Source: Pampus argenteus (lineage: Eukaryota; Chordata; Actinopteri; Scombriformes; Stromateidae). Taken from it: a stretch of DNA of 64,000 bases. Made by a program: the position numbers and the translations under genes. Below the pieces are notes generated by a model that had not been told where the DNA came from, searched no databases, and saw nothing but the letters and a program-made list of their open reading frames with translations. Location: contig CM072875.1 of the NCBI GenBank assembly GCA_036937835.1, positions 17,763,501-17,827,500 of the forward strand. Reading direction: 5' to 3'. Positions within the stretch are counted from its first letter, which is position 1. Each line of letters begins with the position of its first letter. Below, piece after piece: positions 1 to 10,482 of this stretch.

Positions 1-1426
1 TTTTCCATTATATTGTTTTTGGCTTTATAGCTATTATGTTCAAAATATTTAGATAACATGTTTGTGCAGTTATGTTGGTGGCATCAAATATATATTTCTG
101 TATAGTAGCCAAAAAAATGTCATATATATATATATGTATATGTATATGACATTTTTTTGGCTACTATACAGAAATTTCTGTATGAACAATACGTAAAACA
201 TTGGGTGAGTTATTCAAAAAAGTTATTGTATTTTCTTCAGACTGATATAACCTTAAGTGCTGTCAACTAATGCCAAAGACCCGTCGTAAATGTCTGAGGG
301 ATTTAAGACTTGTATAACTATTTTTATGATTTTTATTTCAATGCATTTGATAAAATGTAAGAAATTAAATATGTAATTTCTAAATGTTTTTTGGGGGGCT
401 TGGGAGAATAAAACAAGCTCACTGTGGGACCCTTTGCTATTAATCACTATAAATCACCATTGTTATCACACTAGTAATACATTTACATTCCACCAAAGCC
501 AATTTTATAGCAATTTTAGGTATAATTTTAATATACAAATAAACTGTAAAACATATGCAGATAGAGATAGAAATAGTGTTTCTATTGGTGTTTTTAATTG
601 ATTTCTCAAGAATTTATTATTTGACTATCTAAGATAAGGAACAAACACTGCCTGAAACTCATCAAATCTAAATCGAAAAATAAATTGTGTCTTTCTACAT
701 GTTTGTCATCTGTAATAACTTGTCAATAACCGGGCTTATGACTCTGGATTGTTATATCAGAGAAATGCTTAAAATAACAGTATGTTTTGACCACGTAATT
801 CTTCAAATAAACCTGAAGGCATCAATACCTTAAGTCACCCCACGTCAGCAACGTGACTCTTTTCTATCAGCTAACAGCATTAAAGGCTCCCAGCACATTT
901 CAACGGTTTGACATTTTAAATATTTAAGCGAGAGATTGTAACTAATAGGTATTACTTCGACATTTCAAAGAGAGTCTCGACTTTAAAAGTGGACATTTGG
1001 CTGCTGCTGCTGTTTTTCCAGCTCATCCATCTAAACTGTCTTGAGAAAACTGATAGAATCTACTGTGTCACTGTTCGGATGCACCGGTCACCTGCAGTGG
1101 AAAATGTTATATATATTTATGTCTGTTTTTACACTGAAGCTATTGGTCGTGCAGAGAGACATCGCTTAAGTCCCTGTTTAATATTTCCATGGCTTAAGAA
1201 AGGCAAAGTTTTTTAGATTAATCAACAAAATAGGAGGAAAAAACTGTGTCACTTGAAACGGTGTCAAAGGGATGGTGGCGCCCTAATTAATGGTCATTCT
1301 AGCCCCAGCTTTGAGTTACACAGGAGCTGCCTGTCAAACAGATAACACCGTTAGAGGAATGTCACCTGCCTCAGTCTCAGGCGTGCAGGTAGTCGCTCGT
1401 GCTTGTTAAGTGGATTTACCAACACA
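1..1426. other. AT-rich intergenic DNA, no gene seen
   Basis: No open frame here has coding character; the short ones are AT-rich and lack family resemblance. The stretch holds one perfect inverted repeat, listed separately. The last 400 bases or so become less AT-rich and probably carry the promoter and 5'UTR of the coiled-coil gene that follows, but I see no TATA box or CpG-dense block that I could place with confidence. Confidence 0.6.
94..175. repeat. Perfect 32-bp inverted repeat with AT loop (hairpin or MITE-like)
   Basis: The left arm at 94-125 reads atttctgtatagtagccaaa at its outer end, and its exact reverse complement lies at 144-175. The arms match over 32 bases without mismatch and enclose an 18-base loop of alternating AT and GT. 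As DNA it can form a cruciform and as RNA a stable hairpin. It may be a miniature foldback transposon or the product of a local inverted duplication. No clear target-site duplication is visible. Confidence 0.85.
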
Positions 1427-2292
1427 ATGCTCAAGGACTATTTGAGGAGCTTGTAAGTAACAACATGCCTTTGTAATATTTCATTTTTTTAAATATATAT
1501 ATATATATTGTGTTTTGGAAACCTTATCCTAGGATGGCCACCTCAAATGGCAAAGTTGAAAAAGTGTCCAAATTTGAGACCTTAAAACTTTTGGAGAAAT
1601 GCAGAAAGGAACGAGATGATGCCATGCACAGGGAAAGTGTTCTCAGAGAAAAACTCAGACAGTATGAGTCAAGGATGCGTTCAACTGAGGCTCTGAAACA
1701 GAAACTGAAAACCTTGAGCGTGGAAAACAAGGAGCTGAGGAAACAAGTGAAGGTTCTTCGTACAGAGATTGGACTCGAGTGCAGCCCCAAGTTCAATGGA
1801 AAGACCACCAAGGATATAATCAGTGACTTGCATGAAAAGGATCGTGAATGCACTTCCCTGGTGGAGAAGGCTGGGAAACTGAGCCTGACCATTGATGATT
1901 TGACATCTGAGTTGGCAAATACAGTCACCTCTAAAACACTTCTAGAAGATCAAGTGCAGTCTTTGCAGCAAAATCTCAAGGATATGACAAATAATCAACG
2001 GCGTCTGCTAAAGTTGTGGGAAGATAAAAAGTCCCAGAGGGAACAGCTCGCCCTCCCTGCAATTATCCAGAAACCTGGACAGAAACCATTTGTTCATAGA
2101 GCAGTTCAAACAGAAATGTCCATCGGTTCATCCCAAAAGCTTCCAGTCAATGCATTTGAGACCAAGCCATTCTCTCGAGACAATGACAAAAAGACTGTTT
2201 TGGATAAACATAGTTTTACGACTTACGGAAATGGCTATCATCATGACAAGAAAGCTTTCATGCATGATGAAACTAAAGGGATTCAGAACTGA
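1427..2292 (+). CDS. Unrecognised coiled-coil protein
   Basis: The main exon runs from 1533 to the TGA at 2290-2292. The ATG at 1534 has a good context (AGGATGG) and gives 252 residues. The stretch from about residue 12 to 170 is rich in Lys, Glu, Leu, Gln and Arg in heptad-like spacing, so a long coiled coil is very likely. The tail is polar and rich in His, Lys and Ser, with no membrane segment or signal peptide. Just upstream, ATG at 1427 opens MLKDYLRS and runs to a GTAAGT donor at 1453; splicing to the AG at 1531-1532 would add nine residues in frame (codon TT|G) across an 80-nt intron. I list the span from that upstream ATG, but 1534 is equally possible. AATAAA lies at about 2478. The family is not recognised and no function is proposed; a cytoskeletal or centrosomal role would only be a guess from the coiled coil. 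Confidence 0.72.
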
Positions 2293-2477
2293 TTCGACTC
2301 ATTGACTGAAAACTGTTAACTGCATAGAGAGAAAGTAAAGCAGAGACATTGAAAATAATTATTGGACTAATGTTTAATATATCTGTAAATGACACACACA
2401 CACAAACAAAAGTAAAACGAGATACAATTTAAACAATTATTTATATTCATTTATTGGTGCCCTGTGTAATTTCATTT

Positions 2478-2483
2478 AATAAA
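2478..2483 (+). terminator. Polyadenylation signal of coiled-coil gene
   Basis: An AATAAA hexamer in the sequence catttaataaagtgac lies about 190 bases after the stop codon. It is followed within 30 bases by T/G-rich sequence (aaagttgttattacagtg), the usual layout of a vertebrate poly(A) site. No competing hexamer lies between the stop codon and this position. Confidence 0.6.
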
Positions 2484-2499
2484 GTGACAAAGTTGTTAT

Positions 2500-2833
2500 T
2501 ACAGTGCTTATTCAAATTTAACCTACCACTTAAAAAAACCAAAAACAAATTATTATTATGAGACGATGTCGTTTAAACAGGAGGGGCTCTATATAAAGGT
2601 CATTTGAGTTTGAGTTCATTTTTAAGTTTTAATTTATAGGTTTCAGCTCATTTATATATTGTGGCTGTAAAATTTTGGCAGCAGGCAGGAAGATGGACAC
2701 CTATTCGTAGGGGTCCTTCAGAGGTCCTTTGAATGCATGTGGCGCGATATGGGAAACTAGAGGAAAATAGTTTGACAGGAGTGACGCCGAAGAGATTATT
2801 ATCGCCTGCTGGCTCTCCATTTGTCTAAACAAC
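2500..2833 (+). promoter_or_regulatory. Intergenic spacer and 5'UTR/promoter of ndc1
   Basis: This spacer separates the poly(A) site of the coiled-coil gene from the ndc1 start codon. It becomes more GC-rich towards 2690-2830 (for example gtggcgcgatatggg and gtgacgccgaagag), as expected for a housekeeping 5'UTR. No TATA box is convincing. The transcription start cannot be placed from sequence alone. Confidence 0.4.
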
Positions 2834-5800
2834 ATGTTTTCTGCAGAGCAAAGTTGTTGGTTTGTCCGTAAGGTGAGTACTGTTTCTTTTAAAATCAGTT
2901 TTTCATTCATAAAAAAAAGCACATCTAGCCTGTGCTAGCGTGCTAGCTCCCAAGTAGCCCGATCTGTTTATGCTATCCTATGCGAGCCAGCTAACGTAGC
3001 ACTTTTCAGCGTTAATTAAGTGATATTAAAAGCAATTTACAGTACAAGAAGGGAACAATAAAGAAGTCGGGAAAACGATATGAGTATATACCGTTGGAAA
3101 AAAAGGAAACGGGAGCAAGTGGAATGAAAAATATAAATGTAGCTGTATGATGAGACTTTGCAAACAAAGTCAAACAGAAATACATTTTATAAAGTAAAAT
3201 ATATTATTTTTGTAAACGACCATATATATTTTTCAAAGCTGTATGTATGTATGTAAACAATGACATAACAGATGGTTCATACTTTCTACTGCAGAAAATC
3301 ATATTCATTTTTATTATCATAAGATAATAAAATGAACCATTTCAAACTGTTTTAATGTAAAAGCTACCCACTTGATGTTTATTAGGTTAAATCTTAAAAA
3401 TTTTCAGGGTAAAAATGACCATATATAACTAATTTAAATTCCTTACAGTTAAGTCTGTTACTACATTCACCATCATCCACGTTTACATCACAGATATTGG
3501 GACTAGACATGTTTTATGAAGAAAAGAGGAATAGTGGTATACATGTAGGAATACCACCCTACATGCCTTTTTTTTCTATAACCTTTTTGGAAGTCATGTA
3601 AAAGAATATAATATTGATTAAGTGCACTGTTCAGGTGATTTGTTGGAGAGCTGCGGCCAGTATTGCTTGGGCTGTCCTCTTGTTGCCACCCACCACAGCC
3701 GTTTTTGTGTTCCTCGGCAGATTCAGTCTTCTCCACCCCATCCAGACGATATCAGGTCAGCCACCACGTGCAATGAGAAATTTGATTTGTTAACTCAGTT
3801 TTCCTGTTGTAAACTAACTAACAACTAGCATGCTGCTTTTGTCCTGCAGAATGTCTGTCTCTCATAGCGAATGCAAGTGCCATCTTCTCCCTCATCCTAC
3901 TATGTGGAGTGATCCTCATGGTTGGGTTCCTGAACCTCAAGTATTATACAGGTGAGCAGGGACTTAAAAGAAACTTGAAGGATGTCCTGTTGTCTTGCAA
4001 CTGAAAGATTACTTGGATATTTTGTTTGATAGCTTGGCAAGTTATGAGTAATCTCAAAATACTATGTTACTATGAAAAGTCAGTATGGTCTCAAATTACA
4101 GTTCTTGTCATTATAGAGTCTATCTGACATTCAAAATATACAGTGTCTTACAAAATAGTTGAATAGTTTGGCTACCAGTTTTTGTTGTTTTCATCATTTT
4201 TTTTTCTGTTTCCTTTCAGTCATCCCAACAATCGCATGCTCAAAAATCGCCCTTTTGGGTCAGCTGCTCCACCCTCGTCAGTTTCTCAACTCCTTGGCCC
4301 ACTGTATCATGGGAGTAATCGTGGCCTGGTGTTGTGCCATCACCGTTGGGGGCAGATATGAGACACTCGGCTACCCTTGTAAGCAGAGCGATGGGTAAGC
4401 AGCTGCCACACACATTATCACATTAAGCTTTACATGTTTCATCAGTAGTTTTTGAATTGTCTCAATTTGTTCTCAACAACTGACAGCTCCCCTCAGATGT
4501 GCCTAAATGAGTATCACCTCCTCCTTCTGCTGGCGGGAGCCTTTGTTGGCTTTTCTCACAGTCTATTGGGTGTGATCTACAACATGAACTATGTTTCTTT
4601 CCACACTGTTCAGGTACTCATTTATCTGTCTGATAATGATGCAAAGAACATTTAGGATCCATTTAAATCTGTCATTTCACAAAATTAAAATATGGCAGTT
4701 TATATTGTTGCTGATCTTCGCCTCTTGCTACTTTTTCTGTAGCAATACAAGTACCTTCGCTTTAAAGGATCCCTACCTTTGGTGGTGAAGTGCAGTGCCA
4801 CTCAAGCACTTTACTCTGTCAGGAACTACATTGTAGTGTATTTATTTTTGGGTAAGTTACCTCTCTGTACAAATAAAACTTCAGAGATGTAATGTTAGAT
4901 TTTGCCTTTTTTCTTCGTTGCTCAATTCTAGTGTTTTAGCTTCTTTTGTATCACTCATTTTTCTGTACAAGGTTCCTAAAAGTGACGTACAAATAAAATG
5001 TTATGCTTTGCTATCAACAGGCTACATTCCGAGAGCCTGGATCTGTAAAACACTTAATCTTCAATTGAACAGGTCAGTGTAGTTTGTGGGTTACATATGA
5101 CCTAAACAAGCATGATTGTAAATGTCTTCCTCACACTGCCTTTTCATTGTATTTATTTCATACATGTGTGCGATCTCGCCCTCCAGCTCTGCCCATCCTC
5201 TCGACACCATAGCAGGACTGTTGGACTTGTCCCTGCTCTACCACCTGTGGATCTGTGCTACCTTCCTTCTCTTGACATGGTACATCACGCTGCTGCTCTT
5301 TAGGATCTTTGTCACTGAGGTATGTGTATCTATACATTTATGCAACCCAAAAATCTCACTGTACTTTAACTACAAGTAGTTAGTAGTAGTTTTCTTTTTT
5401 AATTAATTTAGTTTCAGTAACGTCTGGTTTAAACATATTTTAGATAAGATAAGGTGTAGTCCCGGGTTTTACTCCTCAAACGTTACATGATGCAAGATTA
5501 ATGTGGCAGCCACCATAGAATAGCACACTTAGTCCAGTTTCTAATCCATTCTCAAGGCCAAATCATGTCTGTAATTGGCTTTAAAGTAGAGTGTTGTATT
5601 TCAAGGTCAAGGCAACTCCTATTTTTAATTATTTAGACACGAGGGAGCAGTGTTGTCATTGCTTTGAATAGGATTTTGTTTAGGTTTTTGTTCAATCCCC
5701 TATAATCATCTTAAATGTTTTGTTAAATGTATGCTTAAGGAGCCTGACTTAAAGCTAATATCTATGTTATCTAATATATTTGTGTTGTATGCAGGTGTAC

Positions 5801-8800
5801 AGTTTCCCTGTGCAGTCATCTTTTACTGAGGATGCACACCAGTGTCTTCCAAATGTTCTTACTGACAAGCAGCCGATAATATTGAAGGTACATAAAACAT
5901 CCAGTTAACTTCTTTCAAGTTGCCTCTTTCTGCTTATTGATAAATGTTTTGTAATTTTACACGTCTTTCCCCAAATTTTAGTTTCTAGCCCTGCAGGACT
6001 TGGCTCTGCTGTCTCAACACTCCCCATCACGACGCAGTGAGGTCTTCAGTCTGAGTCAACCAGGTGAGAAAAGGGGGTCCCTGCTTATACTGTTTTTTGC
6101 TTCTTGTATAGTGACTCTTGATGCATAATGTAATTTTTAAGTAGCTTTAAAGTTATAAAATTATTTACCTTTTCATTTCTGTCTTCCTCAGGTGGTCATC
6201 CTCATAACTGGAACGCCATCAGCAAGGAGTGTTTGTCTCTGCTGGCTGATCTGACCCAGAGACTCGTAAACTATCACGATACCGTTGCAACCAATGGCAG
6301 GGCAAAATCACTATCTACCGGTAGCGAAAGGAAGACGTCATCTGAGACATCAGGTACGTCGCTACATATCAGTGATTGATTAGTGAAGATTCGTGTCAAG
6401 AATGTATGTTTTGATTCAAAGATTCAGACGTTTACAGAAAAGTAATCAGAGAATGTCTGTCATTTAAGTTCTGATAACAAATAGGTTTATATTCTATATA
6501 GCTGTGTGTATAGTACAATTTTACATACTGTATTTAAATTATTTTGTTGTGAGAGGTCTAGTTCTAATTACCAGGTAATAATTATACATTCCATCACCTA
6601 TCATGAGAAGATTATTTTTAAGTATGGAAAATGTATTTTAAAAAAAATGTAAATGTTTAGTGATCATCCTCCTACATTTTTTTAAAAATCTTTTTTTTTT
6701 TTTTTTTTTAAAGTAATTTCGGGCACAGATGATCTTATGAGCCCAAGGCCCACTTTACTAATGAAGACACCAGCCTCTGTCTTTACCCGCTCCATCGTCG
6801 GTAGTCCTGCGAGCCCTCTGACGGCACCGTTTACACCTGACCTGAACAGCCCCTTCGCTTCTCCGGGCCTGCGGCGTCTCACTGCTCCAGTGGATCAGTA
6901 CTCGCCGTGGCACGGCTCCGTTCAGAGCCCACACATCATGAGGAGAGCCCCGAAACTCTGGTCCACCTCCACAGGTGAGAGGAGCCTAATGAAAGATGAA
7001 GGAACTGACACTTTAAATTGAATCTAATTTTAGACACAGAGAGTAGATGATTAATTCCCTTCAAATGATTCCTGTCGTCATTTACAGCATTTATTTAAAC
7101 TAAAATGGCTGAACTGATGTTCAGCAACTTATAGTAGATTTTAATTTCTATCATTCAGTTGAAAGGTATTTGGTCCGCCTGTCAGTGACTCAAATATAGC
7201 ACCTTATTTAAATGAATACACATCTTTCAATCTAGCTTGAAGGTTCACATTTATTGATTGAGTCTCTATCTCGGTGCAGATTCACAGGCCAACGGCAGTA
7301 TCCCGCCATCCCCTCCCTCAGTTCCTAATGCCAAGCAGGACTACAAACCAAGTCTCCTGGCTCAGTTCCTCCAGAACAGAAAAGAACAGGTACTTCAGCC
7401 TTGTTACAATGTGTTTGTTAGTCTGTCCAGCACTGTGTTTCTGACATAAGACCTTAATGTTTAGTCATGCTCAACAGCATCATCATCGGATTTTATTTAA
7501 ATTTTATTTTTAGTGTTTGCACATGTGGGAAAATGGACAAATATCTACTTTCCTCGGTCACAGCTTTGCGACTGAAATTCGGTCTGGGGATATGTGTCCG
7601 ATCTGTAGCCTGATTTCTGATCTGTTTTTACTAATAATTACTTGGGATTTCTTCATTTGTGTTTAATTTTCTTGATGAAGTTTGAAAACACCTTTGTCCC
7701 ATTCAGGTTAAACATTTCTTGGGAAAGCGGGTGCTGATAATGTATTTGTTTAATAAGGTAAGGATGCGTGATATGTGCATGCTGTGTCTTTTATTTGCTG
7801 AACACTGTGAAGGGTTCCCTGCATGCTCTCATCTGATGCTGTAGATTTCTAAACAACCTCACCCTGCAACATCACTCATTTATTCCTGGTTTTGGGCTTA
7901 ATTCTGCAGAGTCAAGTAACACACGTGTCTTGTGTCCTGCAGGTTACTCGACTAATGTAACACGTTAGTACTAATCACATGTTGAGAAATTTTGTTTTGT
8001 GATCATCCGAAGTGTTGAGTTTATCACAGCCAAACGTCACATGTGCATTAGTTCCTTCCTTCCTTGCTTTCTGAGGTTTATGTATCCTCCATTAATCACG
8101 CATGCATGTTGTAGTGTAGTTTCCCTAGAACCTAATCCAGCAATTTCCTAAATCATTACTCTTGTGTAAATGTACATCTGTTTACTGGAGAACTCCTGCT
8201 AGCTAACAGTTTTCTCTTGCAGCTCCCAGAAGCTTCCAGTCAAGCTCTGTTTGCAGACAGCCAGGCTCACATCTGGGCTTTAGAGGGTAAAAAGAGTTTC
8301 TGGACTTCATTTTTATTTGATCTCCTTTTCTCATGATCCCACGTGTACATTATTGTGTGCTCTAATATCCTCCATCCAGGGCTGTCTTACCTTGTTGAAG
8401 CCTCTTTCTCAGAAGACCATTTTGGCGTTGTGCAGACCGCATTACCCAGCATTCTCAGTTCCATGCTAGTCTTACAAGAGGTAAGCTATTATGCTTTACA
8501 GCAGCTATCCTGATAATAATAGTGAAGAAACTGTGATTTAAAAAAAAATAAAAATCAAATTTCATAACTATTTGTTGTACTGTACCGAGTGTGAGAATTG
8601 GCATTAGGTGAAGTGTTGAGCGTGAAGTTGTTTTGGAAGACGGCGCGATGGAACAGCAAAAGAAGCAGCAATACCGGAGGCCTTTTGATCGGCCCCTTCA
8701 GAACAGAAATGACAATATTTTTGCTTTAGGTTGTGTGCACACTCATAGCTGTTGTGTGTCCTTCTTGTCTGCAGGCAGTAGATCGACACTTCAAGCTGCC

Positions 8801-9091
8801 TCACGCCTCCAGTAAGCCTGTCAGGTCAACAAGCAGCATGGGAGACTCCACTTACAAAACACTGCGCTTTGCTCTCAGGGCCACACTCAAGACTGCCATC
8901 TACAGGATAACAACCACTTTTGGAGATCACTTAAAGTAAGGCCTTTTTTTTTAAAATTTGGTATAATAAAAAAAATTTCTCACACTGAGCCTATTAATTT
9001 TTTATTTTTTTTTTATTTTATCCTCAGTGCTGTTCAGATGTCTGCAGAACACCGGAAAAGACTGCAACAGTTTCTGGAGTACAAAGAATAA
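2834..9091 (+). CDS. ndc1: NDC1 transmembrane nucleoporin (18 coding exons)
   Basis: NDC1 (TMEM48) is a nuclear-envelope membrane protein that anchors the nuclear pore complex and recruits other scaffold nucleoporins. Coding exons: 2834-2872, 3635-3755, 3850-3951, 4220-4394, 4487-4613, 4743-4851, 5021-5072, 5187-5319, 5795-5887, 5982-6063, 6192-6353, 6729-6974, 7280-7389, 7707-7757, 8223-8286, 8380-8480, 8775-8935, 9028-9091. All phases agree and give 663 residues; human NDC1 is 674. The N-terminal half has about six hydrophobic segments (from roughly residue 18 to 285). The cytosolic half carries the family strings SLSQPGGHPHNW, KRVLIMY, HIWALEGLSYLV and FKLPHASSKP, and ends RLQQFLEYKE like the mammalian protein. 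A Ser/Pro-rich, poorly conserved linker lies at about 385-510. The first exon (MFSAEQSCWFVRK) is less certain because this end is divergent in the family. Exon 12 has a long poly-T tract before its acceptor. Confidence 0.95.
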
Positions 9092-9880
9092 CACTCGGCT
9101 CTTGTGCCTTCCGATTTTGAGTTTGTGTGTGCGTGCGACAAGGCGCGAGGCAACAAGTGAAAGTGTGAAAGTGTCTCTTTCAATATTTAAGTCTGCGCTA
9201 TGCTGTGGGGGATTGTATTTAATAGGCTAGATCACATCTCCCACACGCATGAAGTGACAAAGTCAAACTGACAGACTTGAACCAGGTCGGCTGGGGTTGT
9301 AACAGACTGTCACTTAAACTAGCTGATTGTGTGGATAAGCGACTCATTTGATTACTTTGTATCACAAGAACATATCAAGTCATGACATTTGACTTGAAAA
9401 GGGCTGTCTGTAATGAATAATGTATGTGTTCTTTTGGTTTCATACTTCATCTTCTGTCTGCTTGAATTATATCCATGTGATCTGAAAACATTTTGCATCA
9501 AATGTGCCGAGTTGAGAAGGTTGTCGGGATCTGTTACGAGGCCTCTTTAGTTTCACAGGTGTCAGAGTGTACTCTGAAAATGGATTTTCTTGGATCTGGT
9601 TTTGTTCTAAACACCGGCTCGGAGAACTAGTTTACAGCTGTGCAGATCAGCTCAGGTTCTCCATCTAGAAATGATCAGATTTACTGATTAGACACCTGTT
9701 TGTATGTCTGTAAGTGTTGTTTTTTTGTCATGTGAATTGAAGCTGTCAGATCAAGGATGGAGATTTGCTGTGTGACTGGTTACATTTGTGGGTAGATATG
9801 TTTTGATAATCACTTCCAACATGCATCGAGTTTTAATTCCCGCTCACAAGCTGTTGAATAAAAACATTATGTACAAACAT
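9092..9880 (+). other. ndc1: 3'UTR of ndc1
   Basis: The non-coding sequence after the TAA at 9089-9091 runs to a polyadenylation hexamer AATAAA at 9857-9862 (ctgttgaataaaaacatt), giving a 3'UTR of about 780 bases. It contains T-rich blocks such as tgttgttttttt near 9720 and no significant open frame. The 3' end is inferred from the hexamer only. Confidence 0.6.
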
Positions 9881-10257
9881 TTGCAAGATGAAGTATGATT
9901 TATTATTTTCTTCAAATGAACCAGAGTTTCTCTATTGCTACCAGATTTAGGAATATTTTACATACAACCACACTGCAGAGGTTTATTCCATCTGATACAG
10001 GTCTACATACAGGGGGCGCTACATTAACATTATAATCTGATGTTTCTACAATTCTGTTGTCTTTAAATGAAATGAAAGTTGCACAAGTTCTCCATGAGAA
10101 TGTGCACGTCATATTGAAGCATGACACAAATAGCGCCACCTTGTGGTTATTAATAAAATGCTACTTTATTGTGAGCAGTTATTCTGATCAGAGGTTCCAC
10201 TTCCTCACCAGTTATCAATCAACTATAGACTTCTGGTCTTCATCATATCCAACAAGG

Positions 10258-10340
10258 ACCAGGATGGCCGAGTGGTTAAGGCGTTGGACTTAAGATCCAA
10301 TGGACATATGTCCTCGTGGGTTCAAACCCCACTCCTGGTA
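10258..10340 (+). tRNA. tRNA-Leu (anticodon UAA)
   Basis: The 83-base sequence folds into a complete class II tRNA. The acceptor stem ACCAGGA pairs with TCCTGGT, and the discriminator is A at 10340. The D arm has GCC/GGC around AGTGGTTAA. The anticodon stem TTGGA/TCCAA encloses the loop CTTAAGA, with anticodon TAA. A long variable arm GGAC-ATAT-GTCC is present, and the T stem GTGGG/CCCAC carries the loop TTCAAAC. A box (TGGCCGAGTGG) and B box (GGTTCAAACCC) are intact. It differs from the usual vertebrate gene as I recall it at only about two sites. There is no intron. No run of four T lies within 100 bases downstream, which is unusual for a Pol III gene. It sits between the convergent 3' ends of ndc1 and dcaf8. 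Confidence 0.95.
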
Positions 10341-10378
10341 AATCAATGGAGAACAAATCCATGTGAATTTACATTTAG

Positions 10379-10482
10379 GGGCGGCAGTAGCTCAGTCTTG
10401 GCTTGAAAACCGGAAGGTGGCAGTTCAAATCCCACATGGACCAAAAATATGGAAGGTGGGCTGGTAGCTGGAGAGGTGCCAA
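10379..10482 (+). mobile_element. tRNA-derived SINE (5' head and partial body)
   Basis: The head GGGGCGGCAGTAGCTCAGT, followed by a B-box-like cagttcaaatccc near 10421-10433 and then the body tatggaaggtgggctggtag with ggagaggtgcc, matches a tRNA-headed SINE that I recognise as widespread in percomorph fish. The body fades after about 10482, so the copy is truncated or decayed. The head resembles a tRNA but does not fold into a functional cloverleaf. The family name is not certain. Confidence 0.75.

Noticed and set aside
10379..10445. Second tRNA gene after tRNA-Leu
   Set aside because: The head looks like a tRNA but the acceptor and anticodon stems do not pair, and the sequence continues into a SINE body.
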